Of a DNA stretch of 64,000 nucleotides, positions 44,801 to 57,395 are shown in pieces (positions within the stretch are counted from its first letter, which is position 1; every line of letters starts with the position of its first letter). The position numbers and the translations under genes are program-made. Source of the DNA: Stereum hirsutum FP-91666 SS1 (Eukaryota > Basidiomycota > Agaricomycetes > Russulales > Stereaceae); assembly GCF_000264905.1 (NCBI RefSeq), contig NW_006763156.1, positions 160,987 to 224,986 on the forward strand, read 5' to 3'. The notes below the pieces were generated by a model. It ran no database searches. It was not told the DNA's origin and saw nothing but the letters and a program-made list of their open reading frames with translations.

Positions 44801-46830
44801 GATATGTTCATCTATGAAGGCAATTTGGACGGATTGACGAGTGTAATGCCCCGTTATGTTGAGGCCTGTACATATGCGGATGATGACGACCTTCGAATAA
44901 GGAGCCTACAAGGCTTGATAGACATTACCATAGCCGTGATGCTATTCACTCCGGAGTCTGCTGAGCCATCAGCGACCGTCAAAGTTTATGCCGACAGGAT
45001 AAGGGAGAAATTGCCCAATATTCCTGATGTAGCCCAAAGCCTGGGAGACCATCTCATGCTGTTTCAGGTCATTGAGAAGATAATGGACCATAGCAAGGAG
45101 CACTATCCTATATGGTATATTGTCACAGACATCCTGCGCACTCGGCCCCCACGTTTTTCAAATGTGGCTTTAACAATCTTGTCAACACACCGCGGTGCTT
45201 GGGACGTGGACCTTGACATACATCAACGTTGCCAGCATGGGCTGGATCATTTTGATGGCATCTACAACTCTCTCTTCGATTTGCTCAATATGGGATCCCC
45301 GCTAGAGTCTGATATATGGGCGGTCATGCCACAGGTCTTATCGCGGGATATCCCTTCCAAGATTGAGCACTACTTGGGAGCATATATAACCTCTCACCTC
45401 TCACGGCTAAAGACTCGATTCGATGTTCTCAGATGTCTACCATATCTTGGTTCGGCATCTGCTATACATGCATTACGTGAAGAAAAAGCATCAGATGCAT
45501 TAGAAATACTCGAAGCCACACAGAGTCTTATCTTTTCGCCAGAGTCTTCACTTAGAGTGCTTTTTGATTGCTTGTCGGAGTTGAAAGCCAAGGAACTGGT
45601 GTCCCGTGTACGTGGCAGTAAGCCCGGTGATACCTATCAGGCTTTTGATTACATGGTGCACAATTTCGATGATGTGCTGAAGACTCCATCCCTTCAATCT
45701 GCCTTTGTGGATACAATGAGACATGTCAATGGTCACATTGTTGTTTTGATTCCCGATCATGACTTCTGCTACATCGTTATTGCGAAAAATGGAGAGCATT
45801 TCAGGCAATTACACCTTCACGCCCCAGAAACTATTGGCCTAACCAGGCGTTCACAACGCTCTACAATGAACGCCAAAAAGCTTAATTTGAGAGGATCGAT
45901 CTGGGCCCCGGGATATTTATGGGATGCGCCTTGGGCTATTTCGAGGGCGCTGTGGTTAGAACTGGTCCAGCCTATTTTGAATGCTCTTGGTGTAAGCTTT
46001 GGTGTTTCCCCATGCATTTTAGATTGAGATTGATGGTTTCCTTTGTATAGATTTCTGAGCCAACCCTCGCAGACCTACCACATATCACTTGGTACCCGAC
46101 GGGAAGTCTTGTAAATCTTCCTTTTCACAGTGCTGGCCTATGGGATGGCTCGGATTCCAGAGAGAGAATCTACCGCTACGTCATCTCATCCTACGCACTG
46201 TCGTTTATATCGGCGTGTCAAGCAAGTCCACCAACGGTGACTTCAGGAGACCATACGCGATCTTTAGTGATCAGCCAAACATCTTCATTTGCCTCTCCAC
46301 CATTTATTCCAGAGGCAGTCACTGAGGCTGATGTCATAGCCCGTGCTATTGGTGGGAGCCATATCTTGCTTAACGAAGAGAAAGCTACTCTCAACCGGGT
46401 CCTTGCAGAGATGGAACAGAGTAATTGGGTCCACTTCGCCTGCCACGCATCGGAGCATGGATTTCACCTCTATGATGGACGCCTCCAGCCCCAGACTATT
46501 ATGAGGAAATCGTACACGAATGCTCGACTTGCTTATCTGTCTGCATGTGGAACGGCTGAGAGTCGCAGGATGTTCTCAAGAAGTCACGCTGAAGTGATGT
46601 CTATGGCAGGATTCCGCACTGTCATCGCGGCGATGTCCCCGATTGCCGATCCCGATGCGCGTATCGTCGCAGCCAAGTTCTACGAGTACCTGTTCTCTGG
46701 TTCGGGCCCGGAAGGAAAGAGCGCAGCGGTCGCGCTTCATTTGGCTGTAGCCCATCTTCGAGAATGTATCGGAGAGAATGATCCTGACAACGTGGGACGC
46801 TGGGCTCCATTTATACACATAGGTCTTTAG
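41807..46830 (+). CDS. NACHT-CHAT fusion protein (one frameshift)
   Basis: Exons: 41807-42148, 42207-42332, 42384-42468, 42526-42750, 42810-42980, 43050-43102, 43157-43683, 43737-45991 (one-base shift near 44205) and 46051-46830. The N-terminus (NPTIAALVWGGIRFILT ... RYFGYFEFVTSTLEAVAEDL) resembles the DUF7708-type domain of fungal STAND proteins. NACHT follows: Walker A GKPGSGKTVLAF on a 53-nt exon, Walker B VFIFVDGLDEC, then a winged-helix-like part ending in HASVRDYLVTS. About 600 mostly helical residues lead to a CHAT domain: LPHITWYPTGSLVNLPFHSA, VHFACHA with His (about 46428-46447), YLSACGTA with Cys (about 46531-46554), and WAPFIHIGL-stop. The shift near 44205 turns LHLHFGQSV into LARVCLTHVQ. 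The expected product is a cytosolic NTPase sensor with its own caspase-like protease, about 1,390 aa. Confidence 0.8.
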
Positions 46831-46910
46831 GAACCCTCCAAGTCGTCCCTTGTAGTTAGGCTGCTTCGATGCATTCCTCCGTTCTGATCTGTAACCAATA
46901 TTGTGCACGA

Positions 46911-47155
46911 TGTATATATATGGTTCTCATCGGTATCGTCTCGCTCTCCAATCATGGCTTCTTATTGACTCTCGTCTATCTTTCTATACCGTAATGTAGG
47001 CTCAATACGATTCCATTGTAGGCTCCATATATATATATACTGTACTCGTCTCGTTCTCCGATTTTGGCCGCTCAGCGTGTACCGCCTATTCATTTGATGT
47101 ACTGTGATGCCCATCGAATTCCGTCTGTCTGTAATATAGGCTCAATATGACACTC
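46911..47155. repeat. imperfect tandem duplication, about 110 bp
   Basis: TATATATA followed by a CGTCTCGCTCTCCAATC-like block and TAATGTAGGCTCAATACGA (46911-47020) recurs as TATATATATA, CGTCTCGTTCTCCGAT and TAATATAGGCTCAATATGA (47027-47155). It lies in the 3' flank of the NACHT-CHAT gene. Confidence 0.65.
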
Positions 47156-49369
47156 TCGTAGTCTCGGTTTGGCAATGAGACTAGCTACGCCCTTCCCTCT
47201 CAATTCAGTTGACCAATGGATGCGTTCGGGTTTTCTCCACATTGCTGAGTATACCATCTACCACCAGGAACCATAGAGCGGCTCACAACAACCCGGCAAG
47301 TAACCCGGTCAGGCGCGCATTTGCCACAGTAAATCTGAAGCAAATTAGCTGGTGATGCTCAGAATATGTTATTTTTCGTGGGCCAAAATCGGGTTCAAAG
47401 AAGTTCCATACACATGGTTTCACGCTCTCCAAGTGGCGCCTTCAGATCACGCTTTCTACAGGAGCAGATTATGTAGACACAGGTCATCTATCGCAATGTT
47501 GAGGGTAGTATGGTAAACAGATAAGAACGACGCGGTGAACACGGTGATTCAAAACAATTGCCATATGATACTAATTCTCCACTAGCCAAACAACGCACCA
47601 AATATTTGAGACCCTCGTTTTGCCCTCGTTGCTTAATGGCCCCGCAGAAATATTACCTAGACGTCTTCTAGCTGGACCATGCAGACATGAGGTGATCGCG
47701 CTACACGAGATGAAGTCAGCTAGCATCGAAAGCAAGACGATATCGACAGCTGTGCGTACGAGAAACTATTCGAGCTGAGTGGATGCGCTAGCACCGACAC
47801 GTTAGAGGGTAGTGGGTACGCTGTCCTCGACGTGGTGCGTGCCGCGGTCCTGTCTTGCCATTGTTCGTGGCTGCACAGATCGGGGAGCGACGAGGGGAAG
47901 TGGAATGTAATGACCAAAGATCCGTGGCGGACAACAATAGGGCGTACGCGACGCAAAGCTTGAGAGGAAATGGGGATGGAAAGTAACGATTTGAATCGCT
48001 CCAGAGACTGGGAGCAGAGAAAAATGTATACACAAGCGACGTCGGAGGCGATGAATACGCGAACAAGGTGTGGAACGATAGAGTGGACGTTGAGAGTGAA
48101 GATAATAATTCAGAACGAACGGACACCCGAAGTGAAGGGTCCGCAATCCTCAGAGTCTACACGACTGCAAACAGGCAAATCGATTCTCTGAGAATAAGGT
48201 ATTGTCGCACATCCACGACGACGATCTAGACGCACCTTTACTACATACCAACAAAGACCACCACATGTACTCTCAGAGGAATAGTCGTCGGAATAACAAT
48301 GCAAAGTCTCGCTTGGACGAAGAATATTTCAGTACTCCGTATGCAGTACCATCATAACCACGACCAGCCACACCTTCTTCCCGTCAATTTGGACACTGAC
48401 CACGCTCAGAAGACTGCAGAAAGATCGACGTAGTGATCATGAAGGCGAAACGATGACATTCATATGCGGACTCACACCTGTACAAGCCCGGTTAACTTCA
48501 CTGATGCCAGCCAGTCCAGCAACGGCGGCCTGATCGTCTGCTAATTTGTCTGGGTGGTGGTGATATATTATTGAAAGTTTAGGAGCTGTTCTGCGCCGAG
48601 AGAGATGCATATTTCGATGTTGAATTAGTGTGGTTCGTATGAGTGAGAAAAAGCAGAGCTGGAGAAAATGGAGGTGAATCAAACTATCTCCCTCAAAGCT
48701 CGCATATATCACACGCATCGACAGTCCACTTCACTTTACCTCACGTCTAGCCCATCGCCCACCCTCAGTTCTTCGGATCTCCAAGCTGAGAGGTATGCGA
48801 GCGGAAGAGAAAACAATATCGTCTACGCGCAACGAGTGACAATGGTGGTCAAAAGGAAATTCGTCATGTAGATATTTCGCTGGATCAGACAGCGCGAGTT
48901 GCACGATGCAGCAGATTTAGCGGAGCCGGGAGAGAGGTGCTAGGGAAGTCGCGACTGATCGATCTCGACCATGGGGGGTCAGAGCGAGTCGAAAAACAGC
49001 GGGAAGTGTTTATGCAGCGTTTAGTAAGAGGTCAGGTACTACTCTCACATCGTGCGTAAATGCATTTCCCGCCGAGGACTTCAACTTCTGGTTATTATAC
49101 ACCATCTATTCTCAACGGACAGACAGGGCCAGCTGAGTCTGGTTGCTGTGTGTCATATCGTTCCTCAAAAAAAAAAAAAAAAAAAAGAGGTCAGGTACTC
49201 AGTAGACCGGTTGGCGAGAGTACTGTGCGGCGTGTCCGAGTCTTTGTGGCGGTCGGATAAGATCATTGGACAAGGTCGGTGGGGGCGGGTTAGAAAGAAG
49301 AGAAGCAAAGGATAAACCTATATAGAGAACTCGAGAAACGCATCAGACCAATGCTTAGAGCGACCAGTA
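47156..49369 (+). other. gene-poor stretch, no gene supported
   Basis: Short antisense frames (47720-48146, 48437-48718) have no motif. A run of about 18 A lies at about 49168-49186. From about 49285 the sequence is the duplicated block shared with 38440-38590. Confidence 0.55.
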
Positions 49370-49740
49370 ATGAGGGACCAAGAACGAGGTGCAGAAAAAG
49401 ACGAGAAAGGAAGAGCGAGGATGGGGGCGGGGGTCAGCATGAGCGCTAAATCTAATCTTATCAACCCGGAGCGGCTCGCGTGGCTCAGCTCCGTCAACCT
49501 CGTGGCACGATCTTCACACCCTGCTCCCTTCCGCCACACCAACTTGAACACGTCTTCGTCTTGCTGCTTGTTCCAGCTGCTCGCCTATCGTGAACCAGCT
49601 CTACTGCTCCTGTTGGCGCATAATATATAAGTACTACAACTGGCTCTGTGCTACTTATTATCAGCTATAAACGTCTGAGCTAGGAGAGATGACGTTCTTA
49701 GGACTGTGGTTGTCAGACTAACTTCACGCTTCGAATCCCA
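49370..49740 (+). repeat. shared upstream segment, C2H2 copy B
   Basis: Third good copy of the segment described at 35565-35912. Confidence 0.75.
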
Positions 49741-49965
49741 ACTCCCCCGACTCCCGAGAAGAAGCAGACGTCCAAATATGCTGATCGCCCCCTGTTAGAC
49801 GCCACTTTGCTCGTCCTTGTGTGAACCTCGCGTTGGCCATGGGCATCTTTACAGATATATATATCGTCCCTGACGCCGAAACGCAAAGTCTCCCGCTCCT
49901 CTTTTCTCCGACAGCCAACCTCGTCTCTTCATAAAACCAGGCCAGAAAAGACCTGGAGGCAAGTG

Positions 49966-52420
49966 ATGTACGACGGAGCAGAGTATGAGGATACATACGG
50001 GATGGGCAGGATGGATTGGACGTTGGATAAATCTCTCGAGTACGCCCCTTTCTCCTTCTTCATCCTCTCTCACACTAAATACTACGCCCTTCGCCGCCAG
50101 GCACGATCCATTCGACCAGTGGGACGCGAACCCACGTTCTCGCCCGCCAGATGCGCTCGAATGCGGAATAGTACGCATCTTCCTCCTCCCTCGCTCGCCA
50201 CCCACCGCTAACCGCTCTGCATCCAACTTCACAGTGCTCGAATTTCACGTGTTGTGGTCTGACCATACCAGACATGCACGACCTCCTCGCCCACTTCGAA
50301 GACTCACACGTCCTCGTCCTCAAAACAAGCCTCCGTAACCGATGCCTATCCGTCCTCCGTCCCGCTTCGCAGACGTCTCCTTCACCCTACTCCTACCAGA
50401 ACGATGAATACGATCCCGAACCTTTCGTCCTCTCTTACCCCCAACCCCCCTTCCTCCCCAGTCCCAGTCCCACACCCTCGTTCTCCTCGGCGACACAGAC
50501 CTTTTCCAGCCCCGGCGTCTGCATTCCCTCCGGTTCTCGTGCATCGACGCCTGAGCTAAGCGCCGCCGGTTCCGACTTTGATCCAGTATCCTCTTCGCCG
50601 TCGTCTGCGTTTTCTCCTCTATCCCCGTTTATCCCGTATCCGTCTGCTTTCTCTGCGGCGATGTCGGATGATCCCGCGTACTCACTCTTACACGCGACTT
50701 CACTTTCTCGACGAGGCGATTGCTTGGCTATAGACATGGAAACCGAAGGCACGACGTCCATATATGCGCACCCGGGAGAAGTGGGCGCTCAAGCACAGAC
50801 GCAGACAGAAAGGACGACGCTCGAATCGAACATAAACTTACCAACCAGCCATCCGATACTCAGCCTCCCACCCGCTTCGTTCTCCCTCCCTGCCTCCACC
50901 TCCGCTACCAGACTTACGCCCGCTGCGAAGGCTAAGAAGACTAAGACGAGTAGTCATGCCCGCGATCGCGGCTTCGGGAGGAGAGAATGCGCGGAGGGGG
51001 AGTCGAAAAACGGGAGACGAGAGCTTGGTGGTGCTGGTGCGGGTGGTAGTGGAGGGCTGGGGCTAGGGCTGGGAACAGAAACGCAGAGAGGTCCTCGAGG
51101 GAAGTTCGTCTCTGACACTATGAACACGATGGATAAGCTCGGAGCGGGTTCGAGTTCGGATTCGGGTTCGGGTTCGGGTGGCGCTGTGGGAGATGAAATT
51201 GGACGGGGAAGTGACGAACGCACGATCCACCCAACTACTTCGAGTTAAAGTCCTCCCTTACCATCGCAGGCATCGCATACGTCCATCGAGCAGCAGGAAT
51301 GCCCTGCGGACTTGGCTTTGAATGTGGGCGTACGTGTCGGTACTGGTGTGGCGAGTACTAGTGAGAGGAAGTCGAAGGAGAAAGCGTTTAGGTGCCCGGT
51401 AGGTGATTTTTTTTTCTTTTTCTTTTTCTTTCTTGTTTTCCTTTTATATATGTTTCGTGGAATGGAGGCGTGTTCTCCGTATAACGGACGCATTTTTCGC
51501 GGAAGGAGGCGTGTTTGGATCCTTCGTCGTGCGTTTTTGGGTGGTATACGGTTGTGCGTTATGGTGTTAGTTGCACAGTCGTCTTGATGTTGCCTCTGAC
51601 CTTCGTCCGTCGAGAAAGGCTTTGACAGGCCCTACATGCTCATTCGTCTCCTCATCTATACTCTTGGATACTGTTACGACACATATATGCTCCCTCACGC
51701 CGGATATATGCGTTACGGAGAGAGGATATCAATTACTGTGCTCCAGACACGATGTGCGTGTCCATGCGTATCCGTCCTGGAGATGTCTAACGGACGTGAA
51801 GTCACGTTGTGTGGCTTCGTCTCGTAGGGTGGAAGTCGTGAGCTTGCCGATGCGTATATGCGTTTGATTCCATGATACATCCAGAACTTGATGTAGTCTT
51901 TCGAGTTCTCTCTGGGCGCAGCAAGCGACTGGGCAAGTGAATTTGATGAACGGAACGTTCGATTCATCCTTTTCATTCCGACAGCGGATAGTCGAGATAG
52001 AGCTATACAGTGGCTTTACAGTCATGTAGTGCCCAGTTCCGTGGTTTTATGGTTCTTGCGAGTGTGTAGAGGGAGAGAGTGCGAGACATACGTCAGTCAG
52101 ATTGTCTTCCCGAAATCAGAACTCTCTCATGCACACTCTCATTTTGGCTCGGATTTCAAAATTGTCGTCCACGTTGTGTTTTTTTATTACCCTGCTGCCG
52201 CCCGTCTTGTATACTAACAAAATTCCGTCCTTTCTCGTCTAGACGCTAGGTTGCGCGAAAGTCTGTCCTCGTCTCTTTGTCACTTCCCCATTCGTTCCTC
52301 TCGCATCATCCTTCTTTGCATATGAATGAAGCCGTTCTCCTTTCCTCCGAGCTATCGATTCGACAGTCCTACCTCAACCCAAACGGTCTCAAATATCACC
52401 TCGAAAAAGGAACGTGTACC
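49966..52420 (+). pseudogene. SFP1-like C2H2 transcription factor, copy B (best preserved)
   Basis: ATG at 49966 (MYDGAEYEDTYGMGRMDWTL) shifts frame after about 35 codons to ARHDPFDQWDANPRS. The first C2H2-like finger CSNFTCCGLTIPDMHDLLAH, then FEDSHV, opens a frame (50240-51248) of Ser/Pro-rich then Gly/Ser-rich sequence. It stops at TAA 51246-51248, where copy C continues. The block ending KEKAFRCPV (51375-51402) is the first half of a classical finger. After an intron of about 965 nt the second half SYLNPNGLKYHLEKGTCT is at 52367-52420. CPV...SYLNPNGLKYH resembles the zinc finger of yeast Sfp1. At least one frameshift and one stop make it a pseudogene. A nuclear DNA-binding regulator is inferred for the intact ancestor. 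Confidence 0.7.
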
Positions 52421-53181
52421 GTCCCTCGATCTCGGGCGTCATTCCCTGCACGGGGTACTTCCTCAACGACTGCCCCGAATTCTTTCTCTACTATCGACAT
52501 GCACTCGAACGGGATCTCTACCGTCGCCACATTGCTCAATGTCCTCGCACATAGAATATGGTGTATGCTCACAATCTCCTGGACGTTCCAGGGTCTAAAC
52601 TTATGACAGTCGAAGTCATCTCTTCTGGTTCACATCGTGTCTACGAAGGATGCTACGTAAAGCATACTGTCCATCGCGCTCCTCCGTGTCCTATTTTTTC
52701 TTCCCGCTCTAGCGACTCAAAATATCGCGCAGAGTTGGCCGTACGCACGTCTTTGTACTCTAGTAGGCGGCGTGGATCAGGCTGAAGTTCCTGGCAGCGA
52801 ACAACGTTCGGCGTCGGTCGTTTGGACTTCGACGCACGTTGGAAGTTTGCTCAGTTGGAACAGAATGGCCGAGGCTATCGAGATCATTCCAAGTTACTGC
52901 AAATGGCGAGGAATGTTCTGGGAAACGGAAAGCACGGAAGAGGCGCAATAGAGTGGCCGTTCTCATCCGACTTTATAGCATTGATGCTGGCTGATACATC
53001 TGCAAGCCTTCAGCGGCGATCTTGACGCCGTCCCATTGCCGGTGCTTGTTTGCTACGAATATGCAGATTCTTACAGAAGAAGTGTATAACTATTTATTCC
53101 CTCTTTCACGGACATCGTCTTCAGTTGCTCTAAGTTAGTTATATTGCGGACAGTTCGCACATGAACTCGGACACGCTTTAT
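52421..53181 (+). other. intergenic, no gene supported
   Basis: Sequence after the second finger of copy B and the 3' flank of the convergent P-loop gene. No motif-bearing frame seen. Confidence 0.5.
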
Positions 53182-56100
53182 CTATTGCTTCGTCCTCCTC
53201 TCAGCCTCTTTCACTCCCGTCAGCCTTTCGAATGGGTACATCGCAACCTTCATCCGCTCCTCTAGCTCGCCCAAAATCCCCGGTGGCTGACGCTCGGTCA
53301 TGATGGTAATTATTCTCCCAAACGGTTCCGAAAAATCATGAAGGACTGGGTATTGCAACGCCGAGCATCCGCGAACGTTCACCAATATGTTCTCGGGTTC
53401 CTCTTCGACATATCCCGACCACTTCGTCGTCCTCTCTGCCACTCTCTTTACCAGAAGTCTTCTTCTTCTATTCTCCGGGAACGCCACACTTGTGCTCAGG
53501 TCCATGAGCATGACGACTGTCGGGCACTTGACCCTCGTGGGTTCTGATCCGGAAGGATTCGGGTGAAGAATGGGTGGGACGGTCAAACCATCTCCAATCG
53601 TGCTGTCAGCCTGCTGAGCCCTGGCTTTGACCTGAATGCAGAATAGGCCGATACGTTTGCCATCGAACGGCTCGTTGGGAGGTCCGTCATAGTAAAGAAG
53701 GAGGAGGTTGACGACCGGCTGATTATGGCAGCATTGGATGGCGGCGCCAGAGAACCAGGCGCGCTCGAGCTCCTCCAAAGTGAGCTCCTCGATCGTCTTT
53801 TCGTACTGGATGAAGTGGGTGAAGTTGAGCCACTTGCCCTTGCAGCGCGACCAAAGCTCTCCCGTCAACTCCTTCTCTTCCTTCGCCTCAAATCCATAAT
53901 GTTTCTTGCCGAGCAGGGTTGATAACAAATCGTGCAACCCAACTGCATAGATATACGACGTTCCGGCCGTCGTATCCTCCTTCACAAATGACCCATGCCG
54001 TTCGATAGTTGTCATATCACGAGCGAGGAGGAGAAGAAGGCGGCAGCAGAGCTCCCCCTCGTCTCCAGCTGCGAGAACAGAGTTTTGGCGGTCCAGCTCC
54101 GTGCATAACGTATTGAGGGCGTCGTGGTATACTTGGAGAGACTTCGTCAGGGCGACCGCGGCGGCGATGGAAAGTATAGGTTCAGAGGGGACAGAAGTGA
54201 CTAGGGTCGTCTTCACGATGGAGACGAGAATACGCATGTGGCATCTGACGGCGTTGGCGGCAATCCGGTTCGCGGCGTCGTTCTTGGCTAATTGGAGGCA
54301 TGCTCTGGATGAAAACACTGCTAGTACTTGGCTCAAATCTACGGGATGGAGTTCCCGTGCGGCTAGGAGTTTCCTCTTCGCAAAAGTCACAACCAACGGT
54401 GCTCCCATCGACGACCACAACTACGACGGACAAACGACCTCAGCAGATGACCCCGAAATATTATAGACAAAAGATAGGACATACCGGGCGACCAAGATAT
54501 CTCAGGTTCTCGATGTCCAATGAAGCGGAAGCCTTGTCCGTTCTAAGGCGATGGCTAAGTTGGTTAAAGCCCGTGTAGGTGAACGGAGGAAGCGGTTGAA
54601 GGTTGGCGGTAAGGCGTGACGATGGAACAAGAGGGCCGGAAGGAACCAACATCCCTGCAGAAGGACTTCTATCGAGAGTAAGGAACCAGAAAGATACAGG
54701 CGTCGTCATATGTTCCGCAGCTTTCAGTATACGTTGAAAGGCGATCAACGAGCATTTTCGGGATGGTTCTCGTTCATCCGGTGCCGTTCCTCCGAGAATA
54801 GTGCATTCATCTAAAGCCAGAAAGAACTTGGTCTCGCCAGCAGTGTGAAGTTTAGCGCTCAAACGTTCAAATGCTGGCTGACAAAATTCTGCAAAGAGCT
54901 CGGCATGCCACTCAGAACTGCTCTTAGACAGCTCTTTGTCGTACCCTTTGCGCTTGCTGTCTGTCGCGCCCTCTTTCGGTTCTGGGCTAAGGGACTGGAT
55001 CCACCTACGCTTCTCGGCAAGAAACGCAGACCGTTTATGAAGCGTGGTTTTCGCGCTGTCACAAACGACTTTGAAGAACGCCTCTCGCCGAGCTGCCTCC
55101 GGGGTACCCGGGGGACCATAGCTGAACCTCGAGTTCACGCCTTTGGGGGGCGAAATATCACGCCCATCAGCGAGTGCTTCGACCAAAGCCCCCATGAATG
55201 CGGCACACATCTCCTCGCCCTATAGAAAGAAAAATCATAGGTTTCGGTTAGAGATGGACAAGGAAGATAAAGAGAAAGCGCCCACCCTTATATCTGTGAT
55301 CTCAGGTGGGAGAGAAGCATCGGTTCGAGAGCAGTATTCGAAGAACTCCATAACTAAATGATCTCTCGGCGGCCAATCTTCCGTCACTCTGTCCGATGCA
55401 CGGAAAGTCACGCTGAATACAGGGTGCTATTGGACTCTCATTATTAGCGTCTTCGCGGGGGACAGGACAAATTGTGAAACGTACCACAGAGGCAAGCTGA
55501 TCAACCAGCCGTGACTTGCCTGTTCCGCTCGACTGCAAGATGGCGATGGTGCGTCCGTAATGTATCGCCGGGTCGTAGTTCTTTTCGTACCATTCCATTG
55601 CTTTGAGGAAGTTGTCTAGGGCGCCGCCTTCATACTCTTGCTTCCAGGCGTCCATTAAATCACGGGCACGTTCCGTACTGAAAGAAACAAGAGAGAGGGG
55701 TCAGGCATAAGCAGAGATATATGATCGGGTTGGAATTACTCAGTGGTTATTTTGGCGCTCACAGCGTCTCCAGGTTCTAAGGATGTGTCAATATCTAGTT
55801 TGTACAAAACGCGTGCTGCATCGTACATGCAGGCACAAGAAAGGCGAGACCACGTACCAGTACAGGCCAGCAGCAGAAGACGTGCCAGAGGAATCTTCCC
55901 ATGCAAGGCGTCGATATCCTTTCTCAACGTTTTCCGTTTCCTTTGTTTCTCGAACAAGGCGTCTCGTAGTAACGTGGGTGGAGCTTCGACTTTCGAATCC
56001 TCAGGACCATGCTTACTGTACCATAGGGGTTGCAGGTAGTCGATAAATTCGTCCAGATTTTCCTCTATGTTCTCATGGGTTGTCGTTCTGACTCGCTGGA

Positions 56101-56200
56101 GTGGTTTCCAGTCGTTGCGAACGCTCTGGAGCCAGGCCTCGACTTCCCTTTCTCCCTTCACGGGCCGCTCGGAGGATAGGCCTGTAGAACCTGCTGGCAT
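53182..56200 (-). CDS. P-loop NTPase-like protein, basidiomycete-type (901 aa)
   Basis: Six minus-strand exons join exactly: 56200-55858, 55794-55740, 55677-55485, 55426-55286, 55219-54485 and 54420-53182. They total 2706 nt (901 aa), and all introns are 54-66 nt with GT/AG. The N-terminal 115 residues are helical and charged (EVEAWLQSVRNDWKPLQRV). The P-loop-like motif TIAILQSSGTGKSRLVDQLA lacks the usual first glycine of GxxxxGKS. VFSVTFRASD...WPP follows, with a Walker B-like FFLALDECTIL in the middle and LGRPLWSSMGAP at an exon junction. No transmembrane segment is seen. Proteins of this type are common and unnamed in Agaricomycetes; no biochemical role is known to me. The gene is intact, unlike most neighbours. 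A second copy begins at 63865 in opposite orientation. Confidence 0.8.
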
Positions 56201-56334
56201 GGTGCAAAAGACAGTGTTGAAACAGAGTTGTTGCGCTTGAGAGGGATGGGGTGGTGTGAGGGGAAGGATGAAAGACGAGAACGCAGTCGTGACACGAGAC
56301 AATGTAGGCGTCTCAGTTCATTGTTCTCTCGTAT

Positions 56335-57395
56335 ATCAGCACAGCCTCTGTCGGAGAATATTCCCACGCGTCAGCAAACTGCCGGTTGTATTCCGCTCCG
56401 CCCCGTGGCTCAATCCCCCCTGCTCCTTGCCTGCTCTCGTCCCCTACGCCTACTTACAACCTCTTGCTTCAGCTGGTCGGATGCCGTGAACTACCTCTGG
56501 TGCAGCTCACAGCTAATGACATCTGGGATAACGGGCTCGCTGGTTCTCACAATGGCTAGAAAAGAGAGATGACGCGACTAGGACCGCGGATCGCTTTTAG
56601 ACGCCACTTTTCTCTGCCCAGCACGAACTCACGTCGGCCACGGGCATGTTTGTAGATATATATCATTCCTGAGGCCGGACGACGAAATGCAAAGTCTTCC
56701 GCTCCTTTTTTCCTCGACCGACTGCCTCTTGCCCGTTGCCTCTTCGTAAAACCTCGTGAAGAAAGCCCTCGGCGCGAGTGATGTACGACGGTGGAGAGTA
56801 TGAGGATGACCATGGGACGGGCAGGATGGATTGGACGTTGGATGAGTCTTTCGAGTACGCCCCTCTCTCCCGTTTTGTATCCACTCTACATTTCACAATA
56901 CACTCGTCGTCCAGAGTCTCGTTCCTTCCGACCACTGGGACGCGAACTCGCGCTCTCCCTCTTCCGATGCTCTCGAACGCGAAATAGTACGCGTCGTCCT
57001 CTCCCTCGCGTGTCACCCTCCGCTAACCGCCTTTACACGCAACAGTGCTCGAATTTCACATGCTGTGGTTTGACCATCCCGGACACGCACGACCTCCTCC
57101 CCCACTTCGAAGGCTCACACGTCTTCTTCCTCTCAAAATAGCTCTCCGCAACCGACGCTCATCCTTCCTCTATTCTTGCCTCGCAGACGTCTCCGCCCCT
57201 TTCACACCAGAATGACTACTACGACCTCGAACCCTTTGTGCTCTCCTACTCCCAACCCCGCGCGCTTCCCAGTCCTAGTCCTATTCCCTCGCTCTCATCG
57301 ACGACATAGACCTTTCCCGGCCCTTGCGTCTACATCCCCTCCGGCTCTCGTCCCTCGACGCCAGAGCTAAGCGCCACCGGTTCCGACTCTGGTCC
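56335..57395. repeat. left arm of inverted duplication
   Basis: Sequence from the divergent promoter (GCACAGCCTCTGTCGGAGAA) to the GCCAGAGCTAAGCGCC block is matched in reverse complement by 60675-61704. The P-loop gene start left of it (56200-56330) matches 63736-63865, also inverted. The arms therefore include part of two divergent genes. Confidence 0.8.

Noticed and set aside
49168..49186. Run of A that might mark a retroelement tail
   Set aside because: No reverse-transcriptase frame, target duplication or LINE/SINE body next to it; simple homopolymer is enough.
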